In this document: positions 42,371-51,068 of the stretch, piece after piece | How the letters are laid out: each line of letters starts with the position of its first letter | Position numbering within the stretch: position 1 is the stretch's first letter | Source of the DNA: an uncultured Olsenella sp. | GTDB lineage: Bacteria; Actinomycetota; Coriobacteriia; Coriobacteriales; Atopobiaceae | NCBI GenBank assembly: GCA_934660915.1 | Contig: CAKUIF010000002.1 | Span: 62,001-126,000, forward strand | DNA: 64,000 nucleotides | Reading direction: 5' to 3' | Position numbers and translations under genes: made by a program | The notes under the pieces: generated by a model | What the model saw: only the letters and a program-made list of their open reading frames with translations | Databases searched by the model: none | What the model was told of the DNA's origin: nothing

Positions 42371-43336
42371 CTAGAACTTGTCCGTCATGATGTCGCCGCC
42401 GCCGCGCAGCTGCTCGATGACCTCGGGGATCCGCTCGAGCTCGTAGGGCGTCATCTGGTAAATCCAGTTGAGCCAGTTGCGGTACAGCAGGTTCGCGTGC
42501 GCGCGCCAGGTAAACAGCGGCTGCTGCTCGGGGTCGTCGTCGGGAAAGTAGTTCTCAGGTACGCGGATGGGCAGGCCCTTGTGGAAGTCGCGCCAGAACT
42601 CGGAGCTCAGCGTGTCGCGGCCGTACTCGAAGTGACCCGTCACGTAAACCTCGTGGAAGTCGCGCGTGGCAATAAGTGCCGGGCCGCTCGTAAAGCCTTC
42701 GGAAAGGACCTGCAGCTCAGGGTGCTCAGCAAGGGCCGAGGTGTCGATGGCGGCGTGACGGGAGTGCGGCATGAAGTGCACCTCGTCGAAGCCGTTGGTC
42801 AAGAAGTTGTACTCGTCGCAGAGTCGCTGCTTGAACACACCAAAAAGCTTGGCGCCGAGCATCTTTTTTGGGATGCCGTAGAGGTGGTAGAGGCCAGCGA
42901 GCGCACCCCAGCACAGATACATCGTCGAGAGCACGTGCGTCTGCGACCAGTCGACGATCCGGCAGAACTCGTCCCAGTAGTCGACGTCCTCGAACTCCAT
43001 CTGCTCGACCGGCGCGCCGGTAACGATGAAGCCGTCGTAGTAGTTGTCCTTGAGCGCGTCGAAGGTGTCGTAGAACTTGACCAGATGGTCGGCGCTCACG
43101 TGCGTCGCCTCATGGCTGCTCACGCGCATGAAGTCGCAGCTCACCTGCAGCGGCGTCTTCGAGATCAGGCGCAGGATCTGCGTCTCGGTCTCGATCTTTG
43201 TGGGCATGAGGTTCAAGATGACCACGCGCAGCGGGCGGATCTGCTGGTTGTTCGCGACTTCTTCCTCGAGCGCAAAGATGCGCTCCTGGTGCAGGGTCTC
43301 CTTGGCGGGCAGGCCGTCGGGAATGTTAATGGGCAT
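42371..43336 (-). CDS. metA: Homoserine O-acetyltransferase (MetA family)
   Basis: 321 aa. The catalytic set is exact: Cys142 (YLCWGALAG), His235 and Glu237 (GHFEYGR). Residue 111 is Glu (GAPVEQMEF); published work on Bacillus cereus and other MetA proteins links Glu111 to acetyl-CoA and Gly111 to succinyl-CoA, so this enzyme should make O-acetylhomoserine, matching MetY of this window. The 5' leader encodes a Met-rich peptide and terminator, so expression is probably controlled by methionine-tRNA supply. GGAGA lies upstream of ATG 43336. Confidence 0.95.
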   Translation of the reverse strand: MPINIPDGLPAKETLHQERIFALEEEVANNQQIRPLRVVILNLMPTKIETETQILRLISKTPLQVSCDFMRVSSHEATHVSADHLVKFYDTFDALKDNYYDGFIVTGAPVEQMEFEDVDYWDEFCRIVDWSQTHVLSTMYLCWGALAGLYHLYGIPKKMLGAKLFGVFKQRLCDEYNFLTNGFDEVHFMPHSRHAAIDTSALAEHPELQVLSEGFTSGPALIATRDFHEVYVTGHFEYGRDTLSSEFWRDFHKGLPIRVPENYFPDDDPEQQPLFTWRAHANLLYRNWLNWIYQMTPYELERIPEVIEQLRGGGDIMTDKF

Positions 43337-43374
43337 GAGTTAATCTCCTATGCGGACGCGGGGCTGAGTCACCG

Positions 43375-43425
43375 AAAAAGCACTGCTTGGGACCGCGGCA
43401 TCGAGGGCCTCGGTTAGCAGTGCTT
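43375..43425 (-). terminator. Attenuator terminator in the metA leader
   Basis: On the minus strand AAGCACTGCT (43416-43425) pairs perfectly with AGCAGTGCTT (43378-43387), enclosing a 28-base inner region with small stems (ACCG/CGGT, GAG/CTC), and continues TTTCGG. It lies 39 bp upstream of the metA start. Its 5' arm overlaps the last codons of the leader peptide. Confidence 0.8.
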
Positions 43426-43467
43426 CCGCATTCGCATCGTCATGGCCAGGGAGAGAAGAAAGCGCAT
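43414..43467 (-). CDS. Methionine-rich leader peptide upstream of metA
   Basis: A 17-codon frame, MRFLLSLAMTMRMRKHC, with methionine at positions 1, 9, 11 and 13, and GGGAG eight bases upstream of its ATG. The last three codons (AAG CAC TGC) form the 5' arm of the terminator at 43375-43425. A ribosome held at the Met codons would cover that arm and let RNA polymerase read into metA. The Shine-Dalgarno region can also pair with codons 3-6 (GGGAGAGAA with TTCTCTCCC, 43449-43480). The gene is too short for automatic callers. The attenuation mechanism is inferred from the layout. Confidence 0.65.
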   Translation of the reverse strand: MRFLLSLAMTMRMRKHC

Positions 43468-43480
43468 GTGATTCTCTCCC
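43449..43480 (-). promoter_or_regulatory. Hairpin that sequesters the leader-peptide ribosome site
   Basis: GGGAGAGAA and TTCTCTCCC form a perfect 9-bp stem with a 14-base loop containing the ATG of the leader peptide. It may tune initiation of the leader. Confidence 0.5.
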
Positions 43481-43504
43481 TTCGGAGCCGAGGTTTACTC
43501 CCCC

Positions 43505-43510
43505 AGTATA
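43505..43510 (-). promoter_or_regulatory. Candidate -10 box of the metA leader transcript
   Basis: TATACT on the minus strand, 38 bp before the leader-peptide ATG. No convincing -35 is visible. It would give a leader of about 160 nt before metA. Confidence 0.4.
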
Positions 43511-43575
43511 GCAACGCCGTGCAGCAGGCGACGAGCGCGCCCTTCTCGCGAGCAAGACCAGAGAGTACCCGGGCC

Positions 43576-44724
43576 TTAGTAGTTCCAGATTCTCGCACCG
43601 TCGTCCGACAGCCTGCCGGCGTCTTCCTCCGCAAAATAGTCTCGCAGGTGCGGGATGTTGAGCCTCACGTACCCATAGCCTGCCGGGACGATGGTCCCTC
43701 GTTCGATCAAGCGCGCTCGGTAGGGGGCGCACTGTTGAGCGCTCTTTTCGACTGCACGAGCAGCGTCTCCCGTTGAGGAGCGGCCGTCCTCACCCACACC
43801 ATCAGCTATCGCCCCGAGGTAGGCAGTCAGTCCCGGGCCGTATCCGCCGACCGACGGCTCGATTACATTTGTCCGGAAATCCACGCGCGCCCGCGCCTCG
43901 GCCCCATCGATGAGACCCCTGGTGACTTCGGCCTTTCCTCTTGGTTTGAGCGCGGCAGCAGCTTCAACCAGGTAATATCCCAGCAGTTGAATCAGGTATG
44001 GATACCCATAGCTGCGCTCGCACAGATAGTTGAGTTCATCCGCACCGCAGGTCACAAACCCAGTCAGGTCGAGCATTTCCTCGAACGCCGAGCGGGCCTC
44101 GTCGACGCCGAGGCTCCCGAGCCGAATGTCGTACGCGCGCTGCATGAAGGTGCAGCCCTTATAGGAGCTTATTTTTTCCTTGGCGCCGCAAAGTCCCGCA
44201 AGGACAAGCATGACGGGAAGGCCCTTGCGAAGAGCCATCTGCACCGCCGCGCAGACATTCTCCATGTCCGCTTCGGGTATCTTCTGGACCTCATCGATGG
44301 TGATGAACACCCCGCCGCGCGGGCACTTCTTGCTGGCGGCAATGAGCACGTCGGTCAGCGCTCGGCCATCGTATCGACTGCTTTCCGAAATACCCACGTG
44401 ACCAGCAGAAACCCCGAATGCCTCAGGAGCGGCCACCCGCTCCACGGTCCTTTGGTCCGCGCCCGCCAGCCTCCGCACGATAGCTTCAGAGGCATGGGCG
44501 GAATGAACGTCGACCATCGTCCAGCCTGCATCCCGGGCCGTGATTGAGAACTGCTCGAGCAGGGCGGTCTTTCCGCATCCGCGATTCCCCGTCACAAAGA
44601 TGACGCGATAGGGGCTGTTGCCGTCGGCAATTGCATGTTTGACGATGTTCAGCTCAATAGCACGGCCAAAGAAATGCTGCGGTTTGCCGCCGAACATGGG
44701 GGTAAAGGGATTTTGTCTAGGCAT
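43576..44724 (-). CDS. AAA ATPase (ORC/archaeal-type ATPase family)
   Basis: 382 aa. Walker A is GNRGCGKTALLEQF (about 44-57), Walker B VFITIDEVQ, and the sensor region is LPVMLVLAGLCG. The C-terminal part has a YPYLIQLLGYYLVE helix and a winged-helix-like end (LIERGTIVPAGYGYVRLNIPHLRDYF). It resembles the ATP-binding proteins of mobile or defence contexts that are related to Orc1/Cdc6 and STAND ATPases. Start ATG 44724 has GGGGTG five bases upstream. It is isolated, with paired palindromes in its promoter. Function unknown. Confidence 0.82.
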   Translation of the reverse strand: MPRQNPFTPMFGGKPQHFFGRAIELNIVKHAIADGNSPYRVIFVTGNRGCGKTALLEQFSITARDAGWTMVDVHSAHASEAIVRRLAGADQRTVERVAAPEAFGVSAGHVGISESSRYDGRALTDVLIAASKKCPRGGVFITIDEVQKIPEADMENVCAAVQMALRKGLPVMLVLAGLCGAKEKISSYKGCTFMQRAYDIRLGSLGVDEARSAFEEMLDLTGFVTCGADELNYLCERSYGYPYLIQLLGYYLVEAAAALKPRGKAEVTRGLIDGAEARARVDFRTNVIEPSVGGYGPGLTAYLGAIADGVGEDGRSSTGDAARAVEKSAQQCAPYRARLIERGTIVPAGYGYVRLNIPHLRDYFAEEDAGRLSDDGARIWNY

Positions 44725-44764
44725 GCGAACACCCCGATTCATATAAATCCGCAGGTCAAAAGCG

Positions 44765-44806
44765 AGTATAACAAATATACGTTTTTGATTAGTATAACAG
44801 ATATAC
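44765..44806. promoter_or_regulatory. Two palindromic direct repeats, candidate operators
   Basis: AGTATAACAAATATAC (44765-44780) and AGTATAACAGATATAC (44791-44806) differ by one base, are 26 bp apart, and each is a dyad (GTATA-N5-TATAC). They lie in the AT-rich divergent region between the AAA ATPase and the DEAD-box gene and overlap a minus-strand TATACT box. They probably serve a repressor of the ATPase gene. Confidence 0.55.
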
Positions 44807-44889
44807 AGTGGTTAAATCCTTTCTTGGCAACAAGGACCCTAAACCCTTCTCGCGTGCAAGACCTGCGGTTTTGCGTAATACTTGCAGGT

Positions 44890-46152
<1,263 letters not shown>

Positions 46153-46162
46153 CAGTCAACCC

Positions 46163-46195
46163 CTGGGACAAAATCCCCCGTCCCTTTTGTCCCAG
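46163..46195. repeat. Inverted repeat between helicase and methyltransferase genes
   Basis: CTGGGACAAAA and TTTTGTCCCAG form perfect 11-bp arms with an 11-base loop, 10 bp after the helicase stop and 17 bp before the next start. On the plus strand the second arm begins TTTTG, so this may be a partial terminator. Confidence 0.6.
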
Positions 46196-46212
46196 ACCGA
46201 GAGGTTGGACAG

Positions 46213-47481
46213 ATGAAGCAAGCACGCCCGTATCCCCGAGTCGTCGTCACGCGCAAGGCCGCGCGCTCGCTCAAGGCGGGCCACCCGTGGGTCTTCGAGG
46301 GAGAGGTCCTCGAGGCAGAGCCCTGCGACAACGGCGCGGTGGTCGACGTCTTTGAGGAGAACGGCACCTGGCAAGGCGCCGGGCTTCTTTCCCAGGAGTC
46401 CAAGATCCGCGTGCGCATCGTCACGCGCAACGCCAACGACCGCGTCGACGAGGCCTTCTGGGCCCGCCGCGTCGCCTGGGCCTGGGAACACCGCAAGGTC
46501 GCCATGGGCGGCCGCGCCCTTCCCGGCTGCGAGCCCGACACCAACGCCTGCCGCGTGATCTTCTCGGAGGCAGACGGCATGCCCGGACTCATCGTCGACC
46601 GCTATGAGCACGTACTGGTCGCGCAGGTGGGCACAGTGGGCATGGAGCTCCTGCGCCCCACGATCTACCCCCTGCTGCTCCAGACGCTCCAGGCCGACGG
46701 GCAGGACGTGCGCTGCATCTACGAGCGCAACGACTCGCCCGCCCGCGCAAAGGAGGGCCTGCCGCAGACCAAGGGCTGGTGGGACGGCGAGGGCGCCGAG
46801 GTTCCCGAAAGCGCTCGCATCAAGGTCGTCGAGAACGGCCTTGTCTTTGACCTCGACATTGAGAACAGCCAAAAGACGGGCTTCTTCCTCGACCAGAAGT
46901 ACAACCGCCGCGCCGTTCGGCAGATCGCCGGCGGGCGGCGCGTTCTCGACTGCTTCTGCCACGTAGGCCCCTTTGGCCTGAACGCCGCCGCGGGCGGTGC
47001 CGACTTCGTCCGTTGCGTCGACGTGAGCCAGACCGCCATCGACCTCGCCGCCGAGAACGCCCGCCTGAACAACCTCGACGAGCGCATGGACTTTACCTGC
47101 GCAAACGTCCTCGAGTACCTGCCTGAGCTGCAGAAGGACCGCGCGCGCCTGCGCGAAGAGGGCGGCCCCTTCGACCTCATCGTTCTCGACCCGCCCGCCT
47201 TCACAAAGAGCCGCGGCACCATCAAGCACGCCGCCAAGGGCTACCGCGAGATCAACTACGAGGCCATGCGCCTGCTCCCGCGCGGGGGCTACCTGGCCAC
47301 GTGCAGCTGTAGTCACTTCATGACGCGCGACCTTCTTGCCGAGGCGATCGCCGACGCTGCTCACCAGGCAAACGTGCAGCTCAAACAGATCGAGGAGCGC
47401 CAACAGGCTCCCGACCACCCCATTTTGTGGGGCGTGCCCGAGAGCCACTACCTCGATTTCTTCGTTTTCCAGGTGGTCTAG
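46213..47481 (+). CDS. Class I SAM-dependent rRNA methyltransferase (RlmI/YwbD-like)
   Basis: 422 aa. N-terminal PUA domain (RSLKAGHPWVFEGEVLEAE), middle EEHEE-like domain (IYERNDSPARAKEGLP), and C-terminal Rossmann methyltransferase with VLDCFCHVGPFGLNAA (SAM loop) and the catalytic LDPPAFTKS. RlmI makes 5-methylcytosine at 23S rRNA position 1962 in E. coli; the same site is likely here. GAGAGG lies upstream of ATG 46213. It may be cotranscribed with the helicase (60 bp gap). Confidence 0.92.
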   Translation: MKQARPYPRVVVTRKAARSLKAGHPWVFEGEVLEAEPCDNGAVVDVFEENGTWQGAGLLSQESKIRVRIVTRNANDRVDEAFWARRVAWAWEHRKVAMGGRALPGCEPDTNACRVIFSEADGMPGLIVDRYEHVLVAQVGTVGMELLRPTIYPLLLQTLQADGQDVRCIYERNDSPARAKEGLPQTKGWWDGEGAEVPESARIKVVENGLVFDLDIENSQKTGFFLDQKYNRRAVRQIAGGRRVLDCFCHVGPFGLNAAAGGADFVRCVDVSQTAIDLAAENARLNNLDERMDFTCANVLEYLPELQKDRARLREEGGPFDLIVLDPPAFTKSRGTIKHAAKGYREINYEAMRLLPRGGYLATCSCSHFMTRDLLAEAIADAAHQANVQLKQIEERQQAPDHPILWGVPESHYLDFFVFQVV

Positions 47482-47527
47482 GCAGTTTACCCGGCGGCCC
47501 TCGTCGAACCGATTCGCAATACACAAC

Positions 47528-47557
47528 GGCCCTGCACTCCTCGATGAGTGCAGGGCC
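47528..47557. terminator. Bidirectional terminator between rRNA methyltransferase and lemA
   Basis: GGCCCTGCACTC and GAGTGCAGGGCC form a perfect 12-bp stem with a 6-base loop between convergent genes. The plus strand continues with CCCTTCTTTG. Confidence 0.75.
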
Positions 47558-47591
47558 GCGCCCTTCTTTGCAAATGTCGTGCTACGGAACC

Positions 47592-48137
47592 CTAGAAGCT
47601 GACCTTCGGGGCTTGGCGCGCGTCCTCGTCGGCAGCGAAGCCCTGCTTGGGCGCGCGGCCGCCGGCCACGATGTTGCCGGGGAAGGTCTGGATCGCGTTG
47701 TTGTAGTCCATAACCACGTCGTTGTAGCTCTGGCGAGCGTAGCTGATGCGGTTCTCGGTGTCGGTGAGGTCGGCCTGGAGCTGCTGGAAGTTCGCGTTGG
47801 CCTTGAGGTCAGGGTAGGCCTCGGCGACGGCAAGAAGCCCACGGAGCGCGCGGGTAAGCTGGCCGGAAGCCTCCATCTTTGCCTCGGGCGTGGTCGCGGA
47901 GGACATAGCGCCGCGGGCGGCGGTCACGGCCTCGAGCGTGCCGGACTCGTGGGCAGCATAGCCCTTGACGGTCTCGACGAGATTGGGGATGAGGTCGTTG
48001 CGGCGCTGAAGCTGCGTCTCGATGGTCTGCCAGGCGTTGTCGCACTTGTTTGCGGCGCGAACGATGCCGTTGCTGATGGAAATCCAAGCGAAGGCAAGAA
48101 GAGCGACGATAACGACGACCAGAATAATGATGGGCAT
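47592..48137 (-). CDS. LemA family protein
   Basis: 181 aa. One N-terminal transmembrane helix (IIILVVVIVALLAFAWISISNGIV) and the LemA domain with the family signatures NKCDNAWQTIETQLQRRNDLIPNLVETVKGYAAHE and YARQSYNDVVMDYNNAIQTFPGNIVA. The helical domain faces the outside in models of the family. Role unknown; often linked to envelope processes. Its start has AGGAGGAC three bases upstream. It stands alone, next to tRNA-Ser. Confidence 0.95.
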   Translation of the reverse strand: MPIIILVVVIVALLAFAWISISNGIVRAANKCDNAWQTIETQLQRRNDLIPNLVETVKGYAAHESGTLEAVTAARGAMSSATTPEAKMEASGQLTRALRGLLAVAEAYPDLKANANFQQLQADLTDTENRISYARQSYNDVVMDYNNAIQTFPGNIVAGGRAPKQGFAADEDARQAPKVSF

Positions 48138-48167
48138 GGCGTCCTCCTAAACCCAGGCGGGCAAATA

Positions 48168-48258
48168 TGGCGGAGGAGGAGGGATTCGAACCCTCGGTAC
48201 GGGGTTACCGCACGACGGTTTTCAAGACCGCTGCATTCAACCACTCTGCCACTCCTCC
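48168..48258 (-). tRNA. tRNA-Ser (anticodon TGA)
   Basis: 91 nt with encoded CCA. Acceptor GGAGGAG pairs with CTCCTCC, the anticodon loop is CTTGAAA giving TGA, there is a long variable arm (GTGCGGTAACCCCGTAC) as in class II tRNAs, and T arm GAGGG-TTCGAAT-CCCTC. Confidence 0.95.
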
Positions 48259-48318
48259 GTGGAAGCAAGCTCTATTATCCTACCCCATGTAGCGTTATTT
48301 GAATGCCGAGAGGAGCCG

Positions 48319-48879
48319 ATGTCCGTGGAGAAGGACGAAGCGATGGCCCAGGAGCACGAAACCGATGTTGCCGCCACCGTCGTCGCGGCCGTCGACGTCG
48401 CGGCTGCCGACGAGACCTACATGCGCATGGCGCTTGCAGAGGCGGCGCTGGCGGCCGAGGAGGGAGAAGTGCCCATCGGGGCCGTCGTCGTGTGCGACGG
48501 CGAGGTGGTCGCGCGCGCCCACAACCGCCGCGAGACGGACCTCGACCCCTCTGCGCACGCCGAGTTCTCGGCCATGGTCGCCGCATCGGAAGCCCTCGGG
48601 CGCTGGCGGCTCTCGGGCTGCACGGTCTACGTGACGCTCGAGCCGTGCCTCATGTGCGCCGGCCTCATGGTCAACGCGCGCATCGACCGCTGCGTGTACG
48701 GCGCCGCGGACCCGAAGGGAGGGGCGCTCGGCACCCTCTACGACGTGAGCCACGACGAGCGGCTCAACCACGAGTTCGAGGTCACGGCGGGAGTCCTCGC
48801 CGACGAGGCGGCCGAGCAGCTTAGGTCCTTCTTTCGGGCTCGCCGCGCCGCGCTAAAGAAGGCGAAGTCCCAGGCTTAA
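48319..48879 (+). CDS. tadA: tRNA-specific adenosine deaminase
   Basis: 186 aa. Zinc deaminase motifs are exact: His80-Ala-Glu82 (AHAEFSAM) and Cys110-Leu-Met-Cys113 (EPCLMC). It deaminates A34 to inosine in tRNA-Arg(ACG). The first 30 residues (about 32 before ETYMRMAL) are an acidic, Ala/Val-rich extension that E. coli TadA lacks. GAGAGGAG is upstream of ATG 48319; the frame reaches further into tRNA-Ser without a ribosome site. Followed by the mirrored array at 48891. Confidence 0.94.
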   Translation: MSVEKDEAMAQEHETDVAATVVAAVDVAAADETYMRMALAEAALAAEEGEVPIGAVVVCDGEVVARAHNRRETDLDPSAHAEFSAMVAASEALGRWRLSGCTVYVTLEPCLMCAGLMVNARIDRCVYGAADPKGGALGTLYDVSHDERLNHEFEVTAGVLADEAAEQLRSFFRARRAALKKAKSQA

Positions 48880-48890
48880 AGTCGCGGCGG

Positions 48891-49151
48891 GCGCTCAGAA
48901 ACCGCAGGTTCCAGCTGTGGCACCGCGCCGGGTGCTCAGAAACCGCAGGTTCCAGCCGTGGCCCCGCGCCGGGCGCTAAGAAACTCCAAGCCCCAGCCCC
49001 GATCGCCCCCCAAAACGCGAAGAAACCCTCGGTTCCAGCCGATTATCAAAGCTGGAACCGAGGGTTTCTTCGCACATTATGTCTCGCCGCAGCTGGAACC
49101 TGCGGTTTCTGAGCGCGCAGCGGCGCCGGATAGCTGGAACCCGGCACTTCT
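48891..49151. repeat. Mirrored array of 19-bp units, four direct and three inverted, with 23-bp perfect palindrome at centre
   Basis: Core units (AGAAACC...TTCCAGC type) lie at 48897-48915, 48938-48956, 48979-48997 and 49021-49039, at 41-42 bp pitch. Inverted units lie at 49051-49069, 49092-49110 and 49133-49151, at 41 bp pitch. The central pair extends to a perfect 23-bp inverted repeat (49017-49039 and 49051-49073) with an 11-base loop. It fills the 309 bp gap between the convergent tadA and lactate permease genes; I see no gene there. Confidence 0.85.
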
Positions 49152-49188
49152 TTGCACACACAAAGCGGCAAGAAGGGCGCGCCGGCCG

Positions 49189-50748
49189 CTACGCGATAAA
49201 GAGCGAGCCCACGTAGATGAGCACGGCCATGCACGCGGCGAAGCCGAAGGCGTACTTGGCGATCTTGCCCAGAATCTCGCCGTCCCTGCCGGCCAGGCCG
49301 CAAGCCGCGCAGCCGATGGCGATGTTCTGCGGGCTGAGTGCCTTGCCCGCGGAGGTGCCGAGGGAGTTCGCGGCCACAAGCCAGGTCTGGTTCACGCCAA
49401 GGGTCTCGGCGGCATGCTGCTGGACGGCGCCAAAGAGAACCTCGCTCGAGGTGCCCGAGCCGGTCACGAACGTGCCGAGGGCGCCGAGCAGCGGAGCGAC
49501 CAGCGGGTAGAAGCCGCCGAGCGCGCCGACGAAGAACGCGGCGATGCTCGCGATCATGCCGGAGTAGCCCATGATCTTGGCCACGGCGAGGACGCCGAGC
49601 ATAGTCACGACCGTCTTGCTCATCTGAACGCAGGTGTCCCTGAGGACCTGCAGCATCTCGCGGAAGCTGCAGCCCTGGATGATGCCGCCGATGATGCCGC
49701 AGATCATGATGAGCACGCCCGGTGTGTCGATCCAGGTAAAGGTCAGGGTCGCGGTCGGGTCGCCGGCGTAGATGTTCACCGTCGACTTGATGGACGAGAG
49801 CGGCGCGTAGATCGCGGGGAAGAGTTTGCTGGTAAGCAGCAGCACAACGAAGATCAGGATGAACGGGGACCACGCGAGCACGATCTGCATAATGGGCGCG
49901 CCGAGGCCCTCGGCGTGGCTCGGGTTCGGCAGGCGGTGCTCAGCGGGAACCTCCTGGCCGCGCTTGGTCAGCGCGAAGGCAAAGACGGCAAGAAGCGCGA
50001 CGACGGAGCCGATGATCACGGCGAGCGTCGGGCCGACCGACATGGCGCCCACGTACTCGGCAACCGCCATCGAGACGCCGGCGAGCAGCGTGATGGGCAG
50101 AACGCCCTTGAGGCCCTTGGGGCCGCCGCCCACGAGCATGACGATCAGAATCGGGCACGCGATGATAAAGGGGGCAGCCTGGAGCGTCTGGGTGGTCGCG
50201 AGGGTGATGGGATCGATTCCGGTGATGGAGGCGAGCGTGGTCGTCGGGATGCCGATGGAGCCGAACATCGTCGGGACGGTGTTGGCGATCAAGCAAGAAA
50301 GAATCGCCTCGACGGGGCCGAGGCCGACCGCCATGAGCATCGACGCCGGGATGGCGACGGCGGTGCCGAAGCCCGCCATGCCCTCGAGGAACGCGCCGAA
50401 GCACCAACCGATGAGAAGGACAAGCACGCGCTTGTCGGACGAGACGGAGCAGAGCATCGCCTTGATCGTCTCGATGCCGGCGGTGTGGACCGTGACGTTA
50501 TAGGTGAAGACGGCGGCGATAATCACGATGGTGATCGGCCACAGCGCCATCGCGAAGCCCTCGAGCGCGGCGGTCGCGATGTTGACCGGCGACATCTGCC
50601 AGCCGATGAACGACACGACGATGGCAACGATGAGGGAACCGATGCTTGCCTTGTACGCCTCGATGTGAAGGCCGCAGAGCGCGACGACGAGCCAGATAAT
50701 CGGGGTGAGGGCGAGCAGGAACATTCCAAACAAGGCGAGCATTAGCAT
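49189..50748 (-). CDS. L-lactate permease
   Basis: 519 aa, at least 12 hydrophobic segments. The LctP family pattern is clear: GWCFGAFLEGMAGFGTAVAIPASML, VPTMFGSIGIPTT, LGTFVTGSGTSSEVLFGAVQ and ANSLGTSAGKALSPQNIAIGCAA. It exchanges lactate or glycolate with protons. Lactate dehydrogenase sits 13 kb away at the right edge, so export of fermentation lactate is the natural role. A minus-strand TATTAT with TG (50791-50796) about 45 bp upstream is a candidate -10. Confidence 0.95.
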   Translation of the reverse strand: MLMLALFGMFLLALTPIIWLVVALCGLHIEAYKASIGSLIVAIVVSFIGWQMSPVNIATAALEGFAMALWPITIVIIAAVFTYNVTVHTAGIETIKAMLCSVSSDKRVLVLLIGWCFGAFLEGMAGFGTAVAIPASMLMAVGLGPVEAILSCLIANTVPTMFGSIGIPTTTLASITGIDPITLATTQTLQAAPFIIACPILIVMLVGGGPKGLKGVLPITLLAGVSMAVAEYVGAMSVGPTLAVIIGSVVALLAVFAFALTKRGQEVPAEHRLPNPSHAEGLGAPIMQIVLAWSPFILIFVVLLLTSKLFPAIYAPLSSIKSTVNIYAGDPTATLTFTWIDTPGVLIMICGIIGGIIQGCSFREMLQVLRDTCVQMSKTVVTMLGVLAVAKIMGYSGMIASIAAFFVGALGGFYPLVAPLLGALGTFVTGSGTSSEVLFGAVQQHAAETLGVNQTWLVAANSLGTSAGKALSPQNIAIGCAACGLAGRDGEILGKIAKYAFGFAACMAVLIYVGSLFIA

Positions 50749-50870
50749 CTCCCGTCAATGGGATTCTTAATGGAGTACTACCGCTCACCGATAATATCAC
50801 GCCGTTTACGGGTATCTTGCGCCAACCTGCGTTTTCATTCTTTTTGTTACTGAAAACCCGCCGCGCGCCG

Positions 50871-51059
50871 CCGGTCCAGCCCGCCTGAGGTGGCGAGTGC
50901 CCGACCAGCCGATCCAGCCTGCTTGAGATAGCGAGTGTCTTGCCAGCCGGTCCAGCCTGTCTGAGGTGGCGAGTGTCCTTCTCGCCAGATCAGACAGGCT
51001 GAGACGGCTGGCCAACCAAAACAGCCAGGCAAAAAACGCTGCCAAATCAGACAGGCTGA
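50871..51059. repeat. Mirrored array of 38-bp-pitch units with central hairpin
   Basis: Three direct units (50871-50908, 50909-50946, 50947-50988; core CCAGCCTGTCTGA and variants) are followed by inverted cores at 50990-51002 and 51047-51059 (TCAGACAGGCTGA). The third unit and the first inverted one form a hairpin (50954-51000) with AGCCTGTCTGA and an inner TGGCGAG/CTCGCCA stem. It fills the gap 50749-51068 between the permease and the GH3 gene except for the permease promoter region. Confidence 0.8.
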
Positions 51060-51068
51060 AAAAGCAGG

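Noticed and set aside
43337..43575. SAM-I riboswitch or T-box in the metA leader
   Set aside because: No T-box NCCNCC-like GGTGG element with a specifier loop and no SAM-I four-way junction core could be found. The leader peptide and terminator explain the region better.
48891..49151. CRISPR array
   Set aside because: The units are at a 41 bp pitch but switch orientation in the middle and the sequences between are themselves partly repeated. No cas genes nearby.
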